Shown piece after piece: positions 1 through 8,159 of a stretch of DNA of 47,981 nt. The DNA is from Pseudoponticoccus marisrubri (GTDB lineage Bacteria; Pseudomonadota; Alphaproteobacteria; Rhodobacterales; Rhodobacteraceae). The stretch's first letter is position 1, and each line of letters opens with the position of its first letter. The DNA lies in assembly GCF_001482405.1 (NCBI RefSeq), contig NZ_LPXO01000021.1:1-47981 (forward strand). The letters are read 5' to 3'. Below the pieces are notes generated by a model. It was not told where the DNA came from. It ran no database searches and was given only the letters and a program-made list of their open reading frames with translations. Both the position numbers and the translations under genes were made by a program.

Positions 1-211
1 GGCCCAGCGTGAAGTCGACATTGCGGATCTCGCTCGGCGCCTTGATCCAGTCCAGCCGCTTCGCCTCCTCGGCCCAGAACCCCTCGGGGTCCGACACCGA
101 CCGCGCATAGGCCGCATCATACCCGGACGCGTCGATATGGGCGCGGGCGACGGTCTCGGCCGAGGGCGGATAGACCGCGGTCTCCGGTGTCGCTTTGGCT
201 TGGTCAGTCAT
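1..211 (-). CDS. acsA: Acetyl-CoA synthetase, N-terminal part (gene runs off the left edge)
   Basis: Only the first 70 codons are present. The protein begins MTDQAKATPE and continues with YPPSAETVARAHIDASGY and a segment reading PEGFWAEEAKRLDWIK, which is the characteristic N-terminus of AMP-forming acetyl-CoA synthetases (ACAS_N region). The family activates acetate to acetyl-CoA through acetyl-AMP in the cytoplasm. The catalytic AMP-binding core lies outside the window. The ATG is preceded on the minus strand by a GGGGGAG Shine-Dalgarno with about 5 nt spacing. The gene is divergent from the TRAP operon and shares a 431 bp intergenic region with it. The identification rests on the N-terminus alone, but that segment is distinctive. 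Confidence 0.85.
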   Translation of the reverse strand, partial: MTDQAKATPETAVYPPSAETVARAHIDASGYDAAYARSVSDPEGFWAEEAKRLDWIKAPSEIRNVDFTLG

Positions 212-642
212 GGAAGTCTCCCCCATCCAGTGTCCTTCGTGACGACGCGTCAAGACTCGCCGTCAACCGATTGGGCTCACCATAACCGGTCTGGAAAATA
301 ATGGAATATTCCCTGCAAAAATAGGTATTTGGCTGTAAATAATTTTCGTTTAGCGCTGACAATCAGTAAATCAATTTTCCGCGATCCGGCTAAGCCCCTT
401 GTTTTCCTGACTTCCGCAAGGGCCGCTCTCGCCCTGTCCGGCCGCCGCGCCCCCGGGCCGGGGGCGGGCGGGCACCGCTCACGCGGGTGTGACAAAACGA
501 TGCGGTATGCCTTGGTATACCGCATCGACACCCCTTTCGCGCGAATCCATGGCGCCATGATCGGGCTTGATCGCGGGCCGGGTTTCTCTACGCTCCCTGC
601 AGGGCGGGCCCAGACCCGCCGGTCATCCAGGGAGGAGACACC
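212..642. promoter_or_regulatory. Divergent promoter region between acsA and the TRAP operon
   Basis: No coding sequence is convincing in this 431 bp gap. Positions about 290-390 are strikingly AT-rich for this genome (aaaataatggaatattcc and nearby) and probably hold the promoters of both divergent units. An exact -35/-10 pair could not be fixed. The part nearer dctP carries the inverted repeat listed separately. Confidence 0.5.
498..527. promoter_or_regulatory. GntR-type operator candidate upstream of the TRAP genes
   Basis: Two perfect 11 bp arms, CGATGCGGTAT (498-508) and ATACCGCATCG (517-527), are separated by 8 nt. The right half also contains the small palindrome GGTATACC. TTGGTATACC-like cores are typical of GntR-family (FadR/UxuR-like) operators and are often found before TRAP operons. 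The site lies 115 bp upstream of the dctP start. No regulator gene sits beside it in this window, so the assignment is inference. Confidence 0.5.
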
Positions 643-1659
643 ATGACCCGACTTGCCGCGCGTCTGCTGACGACCGCGATCGCCGCCACCTTCGTCACCG
701 AGGCCGCCGCCACCGAGTGGAACGCCTCGCTCTGGGGCAAGCGCCGCGCCTTCACCGAACACGTGCACAAGCTGGCCGAGCTGGTCGAACAGAAGACCGA
801 CGGCGCCTTCACCATCAACATCTCCTATGGCGGGCTGTCCAAGAACACCGAGAACCTCGACGGGATCTCGATCGGGGCCTTCGAGATGGCGCAGTTCTGC
901 GCCGGCTACCACCCCGACAAGAACCGCGCGATCACGGTGCTGGAGCTGCCCTTCCTCGGGGTCTCGAACCTCGACGAGGAGGTCGCGGTCAGCCATGCCA
1001 TCTATGACCACCCGGCCGTGGCCGAGGAGATGGCGCAGTGGAACGCGCAGATGCTGATGACCAGCCCCATGCCGCAATACAACATCGTGGGCACCGGCGA
1101 TCCGCGCGACGAGCTGGCCGAGTTCGACGGCATGCGGGTGCGCGCTACGGGCGGGCTGGGCCGCGCCTTCAGCGCCGTGGGGGCGGTGCCGACCTCCGTG
1201 ACCTCCTCCGAGGCCTACCAGGCGATGGAATCCGGCGTCGTGGACACGGTAGCCTTTGCCCAGCACGCCCACCTGTCCTTCGGCACGATCAACCAGGCCG
1301 ACTGGTGGACGGCGAACCTGAACCCCGGCACGGTGAACTGCCCGATCGTGGTGAATATCGACGCCTACGAGGCGCTGTCCGACGAGGAGCGCGCCGCGCT
1401 TGACAGCTCGGTCGACGAGGCGATCGACCACTACCTGGCCAATTACGGCGAACTGCTGCAGCAATGGGACAGCGTGCTGGAAGAGAAGGGCGTCCAGAAG
1501 GTCGAGATCGCCGAGGGCGAGCTTGCCAAGTTCCGGGAGGTGGCCGGCGACCCGATCCATGCCGCCTGGCTGGAGGAGATGAGCGCGCAGGGCCTGCCCG
1601 CGCAGGAGCTTTATGACCTCGTCTTCTCGACGCTGGAAAGCGCGCGCGCCGGCAACTGA
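643..1659 (+). CDS. dctP: TRAP transporter substrate-binding protein DctP
   Basis: The 338-residue protein is the periplasmic binding component of a tripartite ATP-independent transporter. A signal peptide covers about residues 1-23 (hydrophobic stretch ending EAAA before TEWNASLWG). The DctP fold is recognisable from the segments DGAFTINISYGGL, LELPFLGV, MRVRATGGLGRAF (bearing the conserved ligand-contact Arg region) and SSEAYQAMESGVVD. A GGGAGGAG ribosome site lies just before the ATG. It is first in the operon with dctQ and dctM. The ligand cannot be read from sequence; the family mostly takes carboxylates. A strong hairpin follows the stop codon and separates it from the membrane genes. 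Confidence 0.93.
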   Translation: MTRLAARLLTTAIAATFVTEAAATEWNASLWGKRRAFTEHVHKLAELVEQKTDGAFTINISYGGLSKNTENLDGISIGAFEMAQFCAGYHPDKNRAITVLELPFLGVSNLDEEVAVSHAIYDHPAVAEEMAQWNAQMLMTSPMPQYNIVGTGDPRDELAEFDGMRVRATGGLGRAFSAVGAVPTSVTSSEAYQAMESGVVDTVAFAQHAHLSFGTINQADWWTANLNPGTVNCPIVVNIDAYEALSDEERAALDSSVDEAIDHYLANYGELLQQWDSVLEEKGVQKVEIAEGELAKFREVAGDPIHAAWLEEMSAQGLPAQELYDLVFSTLESARAGN

Positions 1660-1680
1660 GCCGGAGCTTCGCGGCATCCT

Positions 1681-1710
1681 CGCGGCCCCGGACCGTCTGC
1701 CGGGGCCGCG
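1681..1710 (+). terminator. Intra-operon hairpin after dctP (attenuator-like)
   Basis: A perfect 11 bp stem, CGCGGCCCCGG (1681-1691) with CCGGGGCCGCG (1700-1710), closes an 8 nt loop. It is followed by TCTTGCGC with no real U-tract, so it is more likely a partial terminator or an mRNA 3'-end stabiliser than a full stop. That would make dctP mRNA more abundant than dctQM mRNA, as expected for a binding protein. Confidence 0.6.
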
Positions 1711-1752
1711 TCTTGCGCATGGGCAGGCGGATCTCAGGAACGGGAGTGCGGG

Positions 1753-2382
1753 ATGGCGGGACAGGCTTCGGTCCTCGAGGATGACAGCCTCTTGTCGCGG
1801 CTCGACCGCGGGCTGGCGCGCCTGGAATGGGGCATGGCGCTGGTCTCGGGGCTGGGGGCCTTCGCGCTGATGGTGCTGGCGGTGGTCTCGGTCACCGGGC
1901 GCAACGGCTTCAACGAGCCGCTGCGCGGCTATGTCGATTGGATCGAGGCGGCCATGCCGCTGATCGCGATTTTCGGCATCGCCTATGTGCAGCGCAATGG
2001 CGGCCATATCCGCATGGACATCGTCGTGGGCCAGCTGAAGGGCCGGCTGCTCTGGGCGGCCGAGTTCCTGACCACGCTGGCAATCCTGCTGCTGATGGCG
2101 CTGCTGGTCTGGGGAACCTGGGCGCATTTCGACCGCAGCTTCGATTTCTCGACCCCGAACTGGAGCCGCGACAGCTCGATCGATATCGGCCTGCCGATCT
2201 GGCCGGCCAAGCTGGTCGTGCCGGTGGCCTTCGCGGTCATGTGCCTGCGGCTGGTGCTGCAGCTCTGGGGCTATGGCCGGGCCTTCGTGCTGGGGCTGAG
2301 CGAACCGGTGGCGGTGCCGCTGGTCATGTCGGCGGCCGAGATGGCCGCGGCCGAGGCCGAACAGGTGCGGGGGCACGACTGA
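1753..2382 (+). CDS. dctQ: TRAP transporter small permease DctQ
   Basis: The 209-residue protein has four hydrophobic segments, at about residues 28-48, 66-82, 100-122 and 150-172. It carries the DctQ-family landmark RNGGHIRMDIVV at the second loop (about 80-92). With DctM it forms the inner-membrane part of the symporter. The start has a moderate GGAGTGCGGG site upstream. The stop overlaps the dctM start in a TGATG arrangement, indicating translational coupling. The C-terminal 30 residues are Ala/Glu-rich and cytoplasmic. No anomalies were seen. Confidence 0.9.
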   Translation: MAGQASVLEDDSLLSRLDRGLARLEWGMALVSGLGAFALMVLAVVSVTGRNGFNEPLRGYVDWIEAAMPLIAIFGIAYVQRNGGHIRMDIVVGQLKGRLLWAAEFLTTLAILLLMALLVWGTWAHFDRSFDFSTPNWSRDSSIDIGLPIWPAKLVVPVAFAVMCLRLVLQLWGYGRAFVLGLSEPVAVPLVMSAAEMAAAEAEQVRGHD

Positions 2383-3782
2383 TGGACAGTATCGAGATCG
2401 GGCTCTGGGTCACTGGCGGGCTGCTGGTGCTGGTGGTGCTGGGCATGCGCGTGGCCTTTGCCGCGGCCTTTGCCGGGCTTGTCGGGCTGATCTGGATCTT
2501 CTGGGACAAGCGCGGCTATGACCCCGAGATGTTCGGCTGGGCGCTGGGGGTGGCGGTCAAGACCGCGGGCCAAGTGCCGCATGGCAAGGTGGCCAGCCAG
2601 GCGCTGAGCCTGATCCCGACCTTCATCCTGATCGGCTACCTGGCCTATTACGCCGGGCTGACCCGCGCGCTGTTCGAGGCCGCCAAGCGCTGGATCGCCT
2701 GGGTGCCGGGCGGGCTGGCGGTCTCGACCGTCTTTGCCACGGCCGGCTTTGCCGCCGTCTCGGGCGCCAGCGTGGCCACGGCCGCCGTCTTTGCCCGCAT
2801 CGCCATCCCCGAGATGCTGAAAGTGGGCTATGACAAGCGTTTCGCCGCCGGGGTCGTGGCCGCGGGCGGCACGCTGGCCAGCCTGATCCCGCCCTCGGCG
2901 ATCCTCGTGATCTATGCCATCATCGTCGAGCAGGACGTGGGCAAGCTGCTGCTGGCGGGCTTCATCCCCGGCATGTTCTCGGCGCTGGTCTACGGGCTCC
3001 TGATCGTGATCCTGGCGCTCAGCCTCAAGAGCTTCGGCCCGCCGGTCACCGGCTTCACCTGGCGCGAGCGCTTTGCCAGCCTGCCGCCGGCGCTGCCCAT
3101 CGTGGCGGTCGTGGTGATCATCATCTTCTTCGTCTACAACCCGTTCGGCGGCGATGCCTGGGGCACGCCGACCGAGGGCGGGGCGATCGGCGCCTTCATC
3201 GTCTTCTGCATGGCGCTGTGGCGCGGCATGCGCCTGCCCGAGTTGCGCGACGCGCTGGTCGAGACGGCGAAACTGTCGATCATGATCTTCACGATCATCT
3301 GGGGCGTGCTGATCTACGTGCGTTTCCTGGGCTTCGCGGACCTGCCTTCGGCCTTTGCCGACTGGATCACCTCGCTCAGCTACCCGCCTATGCTGATCCT
3401 CGTCTGCATCCTGCTGGCCTATGCCGTGCTGGGCATGTTCATGGACGCGATCGGCATGCTGCTCCTGACACTGCCGGTGGTCTACCCGGCGGTGATGGCA
3501 CTGAACGGGGGCGAGACGGTCAGCGCGGCGGACAGCGCCTTCGGCATGTCGGGCACGATGTGTGCGATCTGGTTCGGCATCCTCGTGGTCAAGATGGCCG
3601 AGTTCTGCCTGATCACCCCGCCCATCGGGCTGAACTGCTTCGTCGTGGCGGGTGTGCGTCCCGAGCTGTCGGTGCAGGACGTATTCCGCGGGGTGACGCC
3701 CTTCTTCGTGGCCGACGCGGTGACCATCGCGCTGCTGGTGGCCTTCCCGCAGATCGTGCTCTGGCTGCCCTCGCTGGCCTGA
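2382..3782 (+). CDS. dctM: TRAP transporter large permease DctM
   Basis: This 466-residue polytopic membrane protein is the ion-coupled translocation subunit. Recognisable family features include AGFAAVSGASVATAAVFARIAIPEM read in parts (SGASVATAA), the GTLASLIPPSAILVIYAI re-entrant region, and near the C-terminus CLITPPIGLNCFVVAG. About eleven to twelve hydrophobic segments alternate through the length. The start used here is the ATG that overlaps the dctQ stop codon by one base; earlier in-frame starts lie inside dctQ. It ends 17 nt from the convergent metallopeptidase-like gene, with no visible terminator between them. Confidence 0.93.
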   Translation: MDSIEIGLWVTGGLLVLVVLGMRVAFAAAFAGLVGLIWIFWDKRGYDPEMFGWALGVAVKTAGQVPHGKVASQALSLIPTFILIGYLAYYAGLTRALFEAAKRWIAWVPGGLAVSTVFATAGFAAVSGASVATAAVFARIAIPEMLKVGYDKRFAAGVVAAGGTLASLIPPSAILVIYAIIVEQDVGKLLLAGFIPGMFSALVYGLLIVILALSLKSFGPPVTGFTWRERFASLPPALPIVAVVVIIIFFVYNPFGGDAWGTPTEGGAIGAFIVFCMALWRGMRLPELRDALVETAKLSIMIFTIIWGVLIYVRFLGFADLPSAFADWITSLSYPPMLILVCILLAYAVLGMFMDAIGMLLLTLPVVYPAVMALNGGETVSAADSAFGMSGTMCAIWFGILVVKMAEFCLITPPIGLNCFVVAGVRPELSVQDVFRGVTPFFVADAVTIALLVAFPQIVLWLPSLA

Positions 3783-3798
3783 AGCGGGCCGGGGCGGC

Positions 3799-4755
3799 TC
3801 AGCCCCGGCGCAGCGCCCCGTGGGCAAAGCGCAGCTTCTCGCGCACCGGCTCGGTCAGCACGAACGGGTAGAGGTCGGGCAGGTCGAGCGCGCGGTTGAC
3901 GTGGTTCACCGCGATGGACAGGTCGACCGCGCAGGTCAGCAGCGTCTCGGCCTCCGGTTCGGCATAGGCGTCGTAATCCTGTCCCGGCCCCTCGGGCAGG
4001 GACAGATGCGTGGCGGCCACGCTGTCCACCAGATCCACCAGATGCAGCAGGTGGGCGATGGTCTCGGCCCAGTCCTCATGCGGGTGGGCGGTGGCATAGC
4101 CGGTGATATGCGTCTCGCCCGGCGGTTGCGGATCGGCATGGTGGGCCTGCAGGGCAGCGCCGTAATCCGCCCGCTCGTCGCCGAAGAGCTGGCGGAAGCG
4201 GTCGAGAAACTCGGCATCCTCGGACAGTCGCAGCTGCAGGAAATGCGCGATCTCGTGGCGGACATGGCCGATCATTGTCCGGTAGAGCTCGCCGAACTCT
4301 TCTTGCCGCTCGGCCAGCACCGCGTCGCTCGCCTCTGTGACGTTGATCGTGATCAGCCCGTCGGCATGGCCCATGATGACATCCGTCTCGCCATGAGCGG
4401 TGCGCTCGGAGAGCATGCGAAAGCGCGGCCGGGCGCCGGGATCGGCCGGGGTGAACCAGCCCCAGCGCGCCAGATTGGCCAGCACCCAGCGCTTGGCGAA
4501 CTCGCTCTTGCTCCATAGCGGCAGGTTCTCGGGTGCGCGCAGGTCGGGCACCGTCTCGGTCATGGCGCAGGAGCGGCAGAGCCCCTCCGTCTCGGCCCGC
4601 CAGTTGCAGCCGATATCGGCGCGGTTGGCGCAAGGGCTGTCCGCGCCCTGCATGGCCTGCGCGTCCGGGTCGAACTGGACCGGCGCACCGCAGCGACAGG
4701 CGAGGTTGTGGAAATAGACCGGCGCGGCGCAGGTCGGGCAGGGAAAGATCTGCAT
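3799..4755 (-). CDS. Zinc-ribbon / putative zinc metallopeptidase (Peptidase_Mx-like)
   Basis: The 318-residue protein begins with a Cys-rich zinc ribbon: CPTCAAPVYFHNLACRCG at about residues 6-23, then further Cys pairs in GCNWRAETEGLCRSC to about residue 63. A C-terminal domain holds HEIAHF, an HExxH zinc site, plus the downstream HPHEDWAETIAHLLH motif that supplies additional ligands in the putative zinc-binding metallopeptidase family (PF15887). Substrate and role are unknown. The ATG at 4755 has GGGGG eight bases upstream; a GTG three codons earlier lacks such a site, so the ATG is preferred. The gene stands alone, convergent with dctM and divergent from the ars operon. Confidence 0.8.
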   Translation of the reverse strand: MQIFPCPTCAAPVYFHNLACRCGAPVQFDPDAQAMQGADSPCANRADIGCNWRAETEGLCRSCAMTETVPDLRAPENLPLWSKSEFAKRWVLANLARWGWFTPADPGARPRFRMLSERTAHGETDVIMGHADGLITINVTEASDAVLAERQEEFGELYRTMIGHVRHEIAHFLQLRLSEDAEFLDRFRQLFGDERADYGAALQAHHADPQPPGETHITGYATAHPHEDWAETIAHLLHLVDLVDSVAATHLSLPEGPGQDYDAYAEPEAETLLTCAVDLSIAVNHVNRALDLPDLYPFVLTEPVREKLRFAHGALRRG

Positions 4756-4904
4756 GTCTGACACCCCCGAGGGGCGGCAGGCCCCGGCGTCGCTGCCCAG
4801 ATAGGCGCGCGCAGGTCCGGCGCCAAGCGGGTTTTGCGCGGCTCTGCCCTCGGGTTCGGCGGAAAACCGTCCAGCGGGGCAGATCGGGGCTTTGCATCGC
4901 TCTT

Positions 4905-4926
4905 TATTTCGGATATTCCGGAAATA
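4905..4926. promoter_or_regulatory. Candidate ArsR operator overlapping the arsR start
   Basis: TATTTC (4905-4910) and GAAATA (4921-4926) are perfect inverted arms around a 10 nt spacer, and the right arm ends on the A of the ATG. ArsR-family repressors bind such AT-rich dyads in their own promoters. A site touching the start codon suggests a very short or absent 5' leader. It was assigned by position and shape only. Confidence 0.45.
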
Positions 4927-5777
4927 TGGAAAAAGATATCATCAGCCAGCTCTCCGCCCTTGCGCATCCGCGCCGCCTGTCGGTCTTCCGGCTGCTCATG
5001 CGGCGCTATCCCGATGCCGTGCCGGCGGGCGAGATCGCCACCGCGCTGGAACTGCCGGCCTCGTCGCTCTCGGCGGCGCTGTCGCAGCTGCACCAGGTGG
5101 GCCTGCTCACCCAGCATCGCGCCGGCACCTCGATCCGCTACCGCGCAGATACCGGCCGGGCCGGTGATCTCGTCACCTACCTGGCCGCGGATTGCTGTCG
5201 CGGCCGGCCTGATATCTGCCTGTCATCTTACCCTGCTAAGCCCCGCCAAAGCCCCGCATCGGAGACCCCCATGTCCGACCAGAAATACAACGTGCTTTTC
5301 ATCTGCACCGGAAACTCGGCCCGCTCGATCTTTGCCGAGACGCTGCTGCGCGCCGAGGCCGGCGACCGGTTCAACGCCTTCTCGGCCGGCACGCGCCCCT
5401 ATTCCGAGCTCAACGCCTTCGCGCTGGAGCTGCTGGAGTCCAAGGGCCATGACATCAGCGCGCTGCGCGCCAAGAATGTCGACGAGTTCCAGGGCGCGGG
5501 TGCGCCGCCGCTCGATTTCGTCTTCACCGTCTGCGACCGCGCCGCGAACGAGGAATGCCCGCCCTGGCCGGGCCAGCCCATCACCGGGCACTGGGGCCAG
5601 CCCGACCCGGTCAAGGCCGAGGGCACCGATGCCGAGAAGCGGCTGGCCTTCCAGCAGGTCTACGGCGCGCTGCGCAACCGGATCCGCGCCTTTGCCGCGC
5701 TGCCGTTCCAGACCCTGGACCGCGCGAGCCTGCAGGCCCGGGTCGACGACATTGCCAAGACGGAAGAAGACGCATGA
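4926..5777 (+). CDS. arsR-arsC: In-frame ArsR repressor-ArsC arsenate reductase protein
   Basis: One uninterrupted frame of 283 codons joins two arsenic proteins. Residues 1-100 are an ArsR-type winged helix ([14 protein letters not shown], then [20 protein letters not shown]) ending in [10 protein letters not shown], whose Cys90, Cys91 and Cys98 are the likely As(III) ligands. Residues 116-283 are a low-molecular-weight phosphatase-fold arsenate reductase with P-loop CTGNSARS (127-134) and the redox pair Cys203/Cys211 in [14 protein letters not shown], the thioredoxin-coupled type. The linker (about 101-115, [15 protein letters not shown]) is Pro/Ser-rich. An internal ATG at codon 116 has its own GGAG site, so a separate ArsC could also be made. 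The stop overlaps the GAPDH start (ATGA). Confidence 0.85.
   Translation: MEKDIISQLSALAHPRRLSVFRLLMRRYPDAVPAGEIATALELPASSLSAALSQLHQVGLLTQHRAGTSIRYRADTGRAGDLVTYLAADCCRGRPDICLSSYPAKPRQSPASETPMSDQKYNVLFICTGNSARSIFAETLLRAEAGDRFNAFSAGTRPYSELNAFALELLESKGHDISALRAKNVDEFQGAGAPPLDFVFTVCDRAANEECPPWPGQPITGHWGQPDPVKAEGTDAEKRLAFQQVYGALRNRIRAFAALPFQTLDRASLQARVDDIAKTEEDA
5261..5273 (+). promoter_or_regulatory. Internal ribosome site and start for a separate ArsC
   Basis: GGAG at 5261-5264 lies six bases before an in-frame ATG at 5271, exactly where the ArsC domain begins ([10 protein letters not shown]). This is the layout of an ordinary arsC start. Both a fusion and a free reductase could therefore be made from one message. 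If a sequencing indel removed an arsR stop codon, this would be the true arsC start. Confidence 0.5.
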
Positions 5778-6772
5778 CCACCTACGCACTGAACGGCCTT
5801 GGCCGCATCGGCAAGCTTGTCCTCAAGCCGCTGCTGGAGTCCGGCGCCGAGATCGCCTTTCTGAACGACGCCGTGGGCGACCCGGCGATGCACGCCCATC
5901 TGCTGGAATTCGACACGGTGCATGGCCGCTGGGAGGCCGACTTCAGCGCCGACGCGGACAGCATCACCATCGACGGCACGCGGATCCCGGTCTTCGGCAC
6001 GCGCGATCTGTCCGAGCTGCCGCTGGACGGTGTCGACGTGGTCATCGACTGCACCGGGTCTTTCAAGACCGAGGCCCGCATCGCGCCCTATTTCGAGCGT
6101 GGCGTGAAGAAGGTCGTGGTCTCGGCGCCGGTCAAGGACGGCAACGCGGCCAATATCGTCTATGGTGTCAATGACGCCATCTACGATCCCGAGGCGCATC
6201 ACATCGTGACCGCCGCGTCCTGCACCACCAACTGCCTGGCGCCGGTGGTCAAGGTGATCCACGAGACCCTCGGGATCCGGCACGGCTCGATCACCACGAT
6301 CCATGACGTGACCAACACCCAGACCATCGTCGACCGGCCGGCCAAGGACCTGCGCCGCGCGCGCTCGGCGCTGAACGCGCTGATCCCGACCACCACCGGC
6401 AGCGCCACGGCGATCACGCTGATCTATCCCGAGCTGACAGGGCGGCTGAACGGCCATGCCGTGCGCGTGCCGCTGCTGAACGCCTCGCTGACCGACTGTG
6501 TCTTCGAGGTGGAGCGGGAGACCGACGTCGAGGAGGTCAACGCGCTCTTCAAGGCCGCCGCCGAGGGCGATCTGAAAGGCATCCTCGGCTACGAGACCCG
6601 TCCGCTGGTCTCGACCGACTACACCAACGACCCGCGCAGCGCGATCGTCGATGCGCCCTCGACCATGGTGGTCAACGGCACGCAGGTGAAGATCTACGCC
6701 TGGTACGACAATGAATGGGGCTATGCCCACCGCCTGGCCGACGTGGCCCGGATGGTCGGCGACCGCCTCTAG
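5774..6772 (+). CDS. gap: ArsJ-associated glyceraldehyde-3-phosphate dehydrogenase
   Basis: This 332-residue GAPDH has a Rossmann start (NGLGRIGK), the active-site motif [10 protein letters not shown] with nucleophile Cys150, general base His177 ([10 protein letters not shown]) and the C-terminal WYDNEWGYA. It sits between the arsenate reductase and ArsJ, overlapping the former's stop by ATGA and preceded by GGAAGAAG. In known arsJ operons such a GAPDH uses arsenate instead of phosphate to make 1-arseno-3-phosphoglycerate, which ArsJ expels. That role is inferred from context; the enzyme is complete and could also act in central metabolism. A separate pgk occurs at 44195-45382, outside this operon. 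Confidence 0.92.
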   Translation: MTTYALNGLGRIGKLVLKPLLESGAEIAFLNDAVGDPAMHAHLLEFDTVHGRWEADFSADADSITIDGTRIPVFGTRDLSELPLDGVDVVIDCTGSFKTEARIAPYFERGVKKVVVSAPVKDGNAANIVYGVNDAIYDPEAHHIVTAASCTTNCLAPVVKVIHETLGIRHGSITTIHDVTNTQTIVDRPAKDLRRARSALNALIPTTTGSATAITLIYPELTGRLNGHAVRVPLLNASLTDCVFEVERETDVEEVNALFKAAAEGDLKGILGYETRPLVSTDYTNDPRSAIVDAPSTMVVNGTQVKIYAWYDNEWGYAHRLADVARMVGDRL

Positions 6773-6809
6773 GACCTCTCCCTCAAGGCTCAAGCGACAG
6801 GAGCGCGCC

Positions 6810-8081
6810 GTGACCGACACGACCCCCGACAGGCCCGACGGGCTGGCCGCCTATATCGCGGTCACGGCCGCCTATTGGGGCTTCATGCTGACAGATGGCG
6901 CGCTGCGCATGCTGGTGCTGCTGCATTTCCACACGCTGGGCTTCTCGCCGGTGCAGCTGGCCTATCTCTTCCTGCTCTACGAGCTGGCAGGCATCGTCAC
7001 CAACCTCTCGGCCGGCTGGATCGCGGCGCGGTTCGGGCTGAGCTCGACCCTCTATGCCGGGCTGAGCCTGCAGGTCGGTGCGCTGCTGGCGCTGGCCCAG
7101 CTGGACCCGGGCTGGAGCCTGACCGCCTCGGTGATCTTCGTGATGGCGGTGCAGGGCGTCTCGGGCGTGGCCAAGGACCTGTCCAAGATGTCGGCCAAAT
7201 CCGCGGTCAAGCTGCTGGCGCCTTCGGGGCAGGGCGGGCTGTTCCGCTGGGTGGCCGCGCTGACCGGGTCGAAGAACGCGGTCAAGGGGCTTGGCTTCCT
7301 GCTGGGCGCGGCGCTCTTGGCGCTGGCGGGCTTCGTCCCGGCGGTGCTGGGCATGGCGGCGGTGCTGGCGCTGGTGCTGGTCGTGCTGGCCCTGCGCATG
7401 CCGGGCGGGCTGCCCGCCGGGCGCAAGGGGGCCAAGTTCTCGGAGGTCTTCTCGAAGGACCGCAACATCAACTGGCTGTCGCTGGCGCGGGTCTTCCTGT
7501 TCGGCGCGCGCGACGTGTGGTTCGTGGTGGGCATCCCGGTCTATTTCTATGCCGTGCTCTCGGATGGAACGGAAGAGGGCAACCGGTTCGCCTTCTTCGT
7601 GATCGGCTCCTTCATGGCGGTCTGGACCATCCTCTACGGCGCCGTGCAGGCCTGGGCCCCGCGCGCGTTGCGTGCCGCGACCCGCCCCGAGGCCGAGATC
7701 GTCGCCGCCGCGCGCGGCTGGGCGCTGGCGCTGCTGGGCGTGCCGCTGGTCCTGTCGGCGCTGGTCTTTGTCGCCGGCGCGCCGGTGGGCTGGCTGACCG
7801 TGGCGCTGATCGCCGGGCTGCTGGTCTTCGGGGCGCTTTTTGCGGTGAACTCCTCGCTGCATTCCTACCTGATCCTCGCCTTCTCGAAGGGCGAGCGGGT
7901 GACGATGGATGTGGGGTTCTACTACATGGCCAACGCCACCGGCCGGCTGCTGGGCACGCTTCTGTCGGGGGTCAGCTACCAGCTGGGCGGGGTGGGCGCC
8001 TGCCTTGCCACGGCCGGCGTGATGGTGGCGCTGAGCGCGCTGGCGGCCGGGCGGTTGCGGGCCGAGACTGTCGCGCCCTGA
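6810..8081 (+). CDS. arsJ: ArsJ, organoarsenical (1-arseno-3-phosphoglycerate) efflux MFS protein
   Basis: The 423-residue protein has about 11-12 hydrophobic segments of the major facilitator fold and begins YIAVTAAYWGFMLTDGALRM. Family-specific signatures include GVSGVAKDLSKMSAKSAVK and the cytoplasmic TGSKNAVKGLGF, both typical of ArsJ and not of generic MFS drug exporters. The start is a GTG at 6810, with AGGAG seven bases upstream; the longer in-frame reading would begin inside the GAPDH gene. It ends the ars operon and is convergent with the kinase gene, with a repeat/terminator element between. It exports the unstable arseno-sugar phosphate, which then falls apart to arsenate outside the cell. 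Confidence 0.9.
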   Translation: MTDTTPDRPDGLAAYIAVTAAYWGFMLTDGALRMLVLLHFHTLGFSPVQLAYLFLLYELAGIVTNLSAGWIAARFGLSSTLYAGLSLQVGALLALAQLDPGWSLTASVIFVMAVQGVSGVAKDLSKMSAKSAVKLLAPSGQGGLFRWVAALTGSKNAVKGLGFLLGAALLALAGFVPAVLGMAAVLALVLVVLALRMPGGLPAGRKGAKFSEVFSKDRNINWLSLARVFLFGARDVWFVVGIPVYFYAVLSDGTEEGNRFAFFVIGSFMAVWTILYGAVQAWAPRALRAATRPEAEIVAAARGWALALLGVPLVLSALVFVAGAPVGWLTVALIAGLLVFGALFAVNSSLHSYLILAFSKGERVTMDVGFYYMANATGRLLGTLLSGVSYQLGGVGACLATAGVMVALSALAAGRLRAETVAP

Positions 8082-8109
8082 TCCGGCGTGCGGGGCGGGT
8101 GGCGCGGGC

Positions 8110-8150
8110 GGGACGCCTCCGGCGGGAGTATTTCGGGAAAGATGAAAGGG
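8110..8150. repeat. Rhodobacterales-type intergenic repeat with short hairpin
   Basis: The stretch GACGCCTCCGGCGGGAGTAT followed by TTCGGGAAAGATGAAAG resembles a repeat that recurs between convergent genes in many Roseobacter-group genomes. CTCC and GGAG can pair around GGCG, followed by TATTT. It lies between the ends of arsJ and the PfkB gene and may act as a two-way terminator. Only one copy is visible in this window; the family assignment is from memory of related genomes. Confidence 0.5.
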
Positions 8151-8159
8151 CGCGCAGTG

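Noticed and set aside
277-2376. 699-codon open frame on the minus strand
   Set aside because: It lies antisense to the TRAP genes and the promoter region, is rich in Arg/His/Gly of low complexity, and has no recognisable domain; it is a GC-skew shadow.
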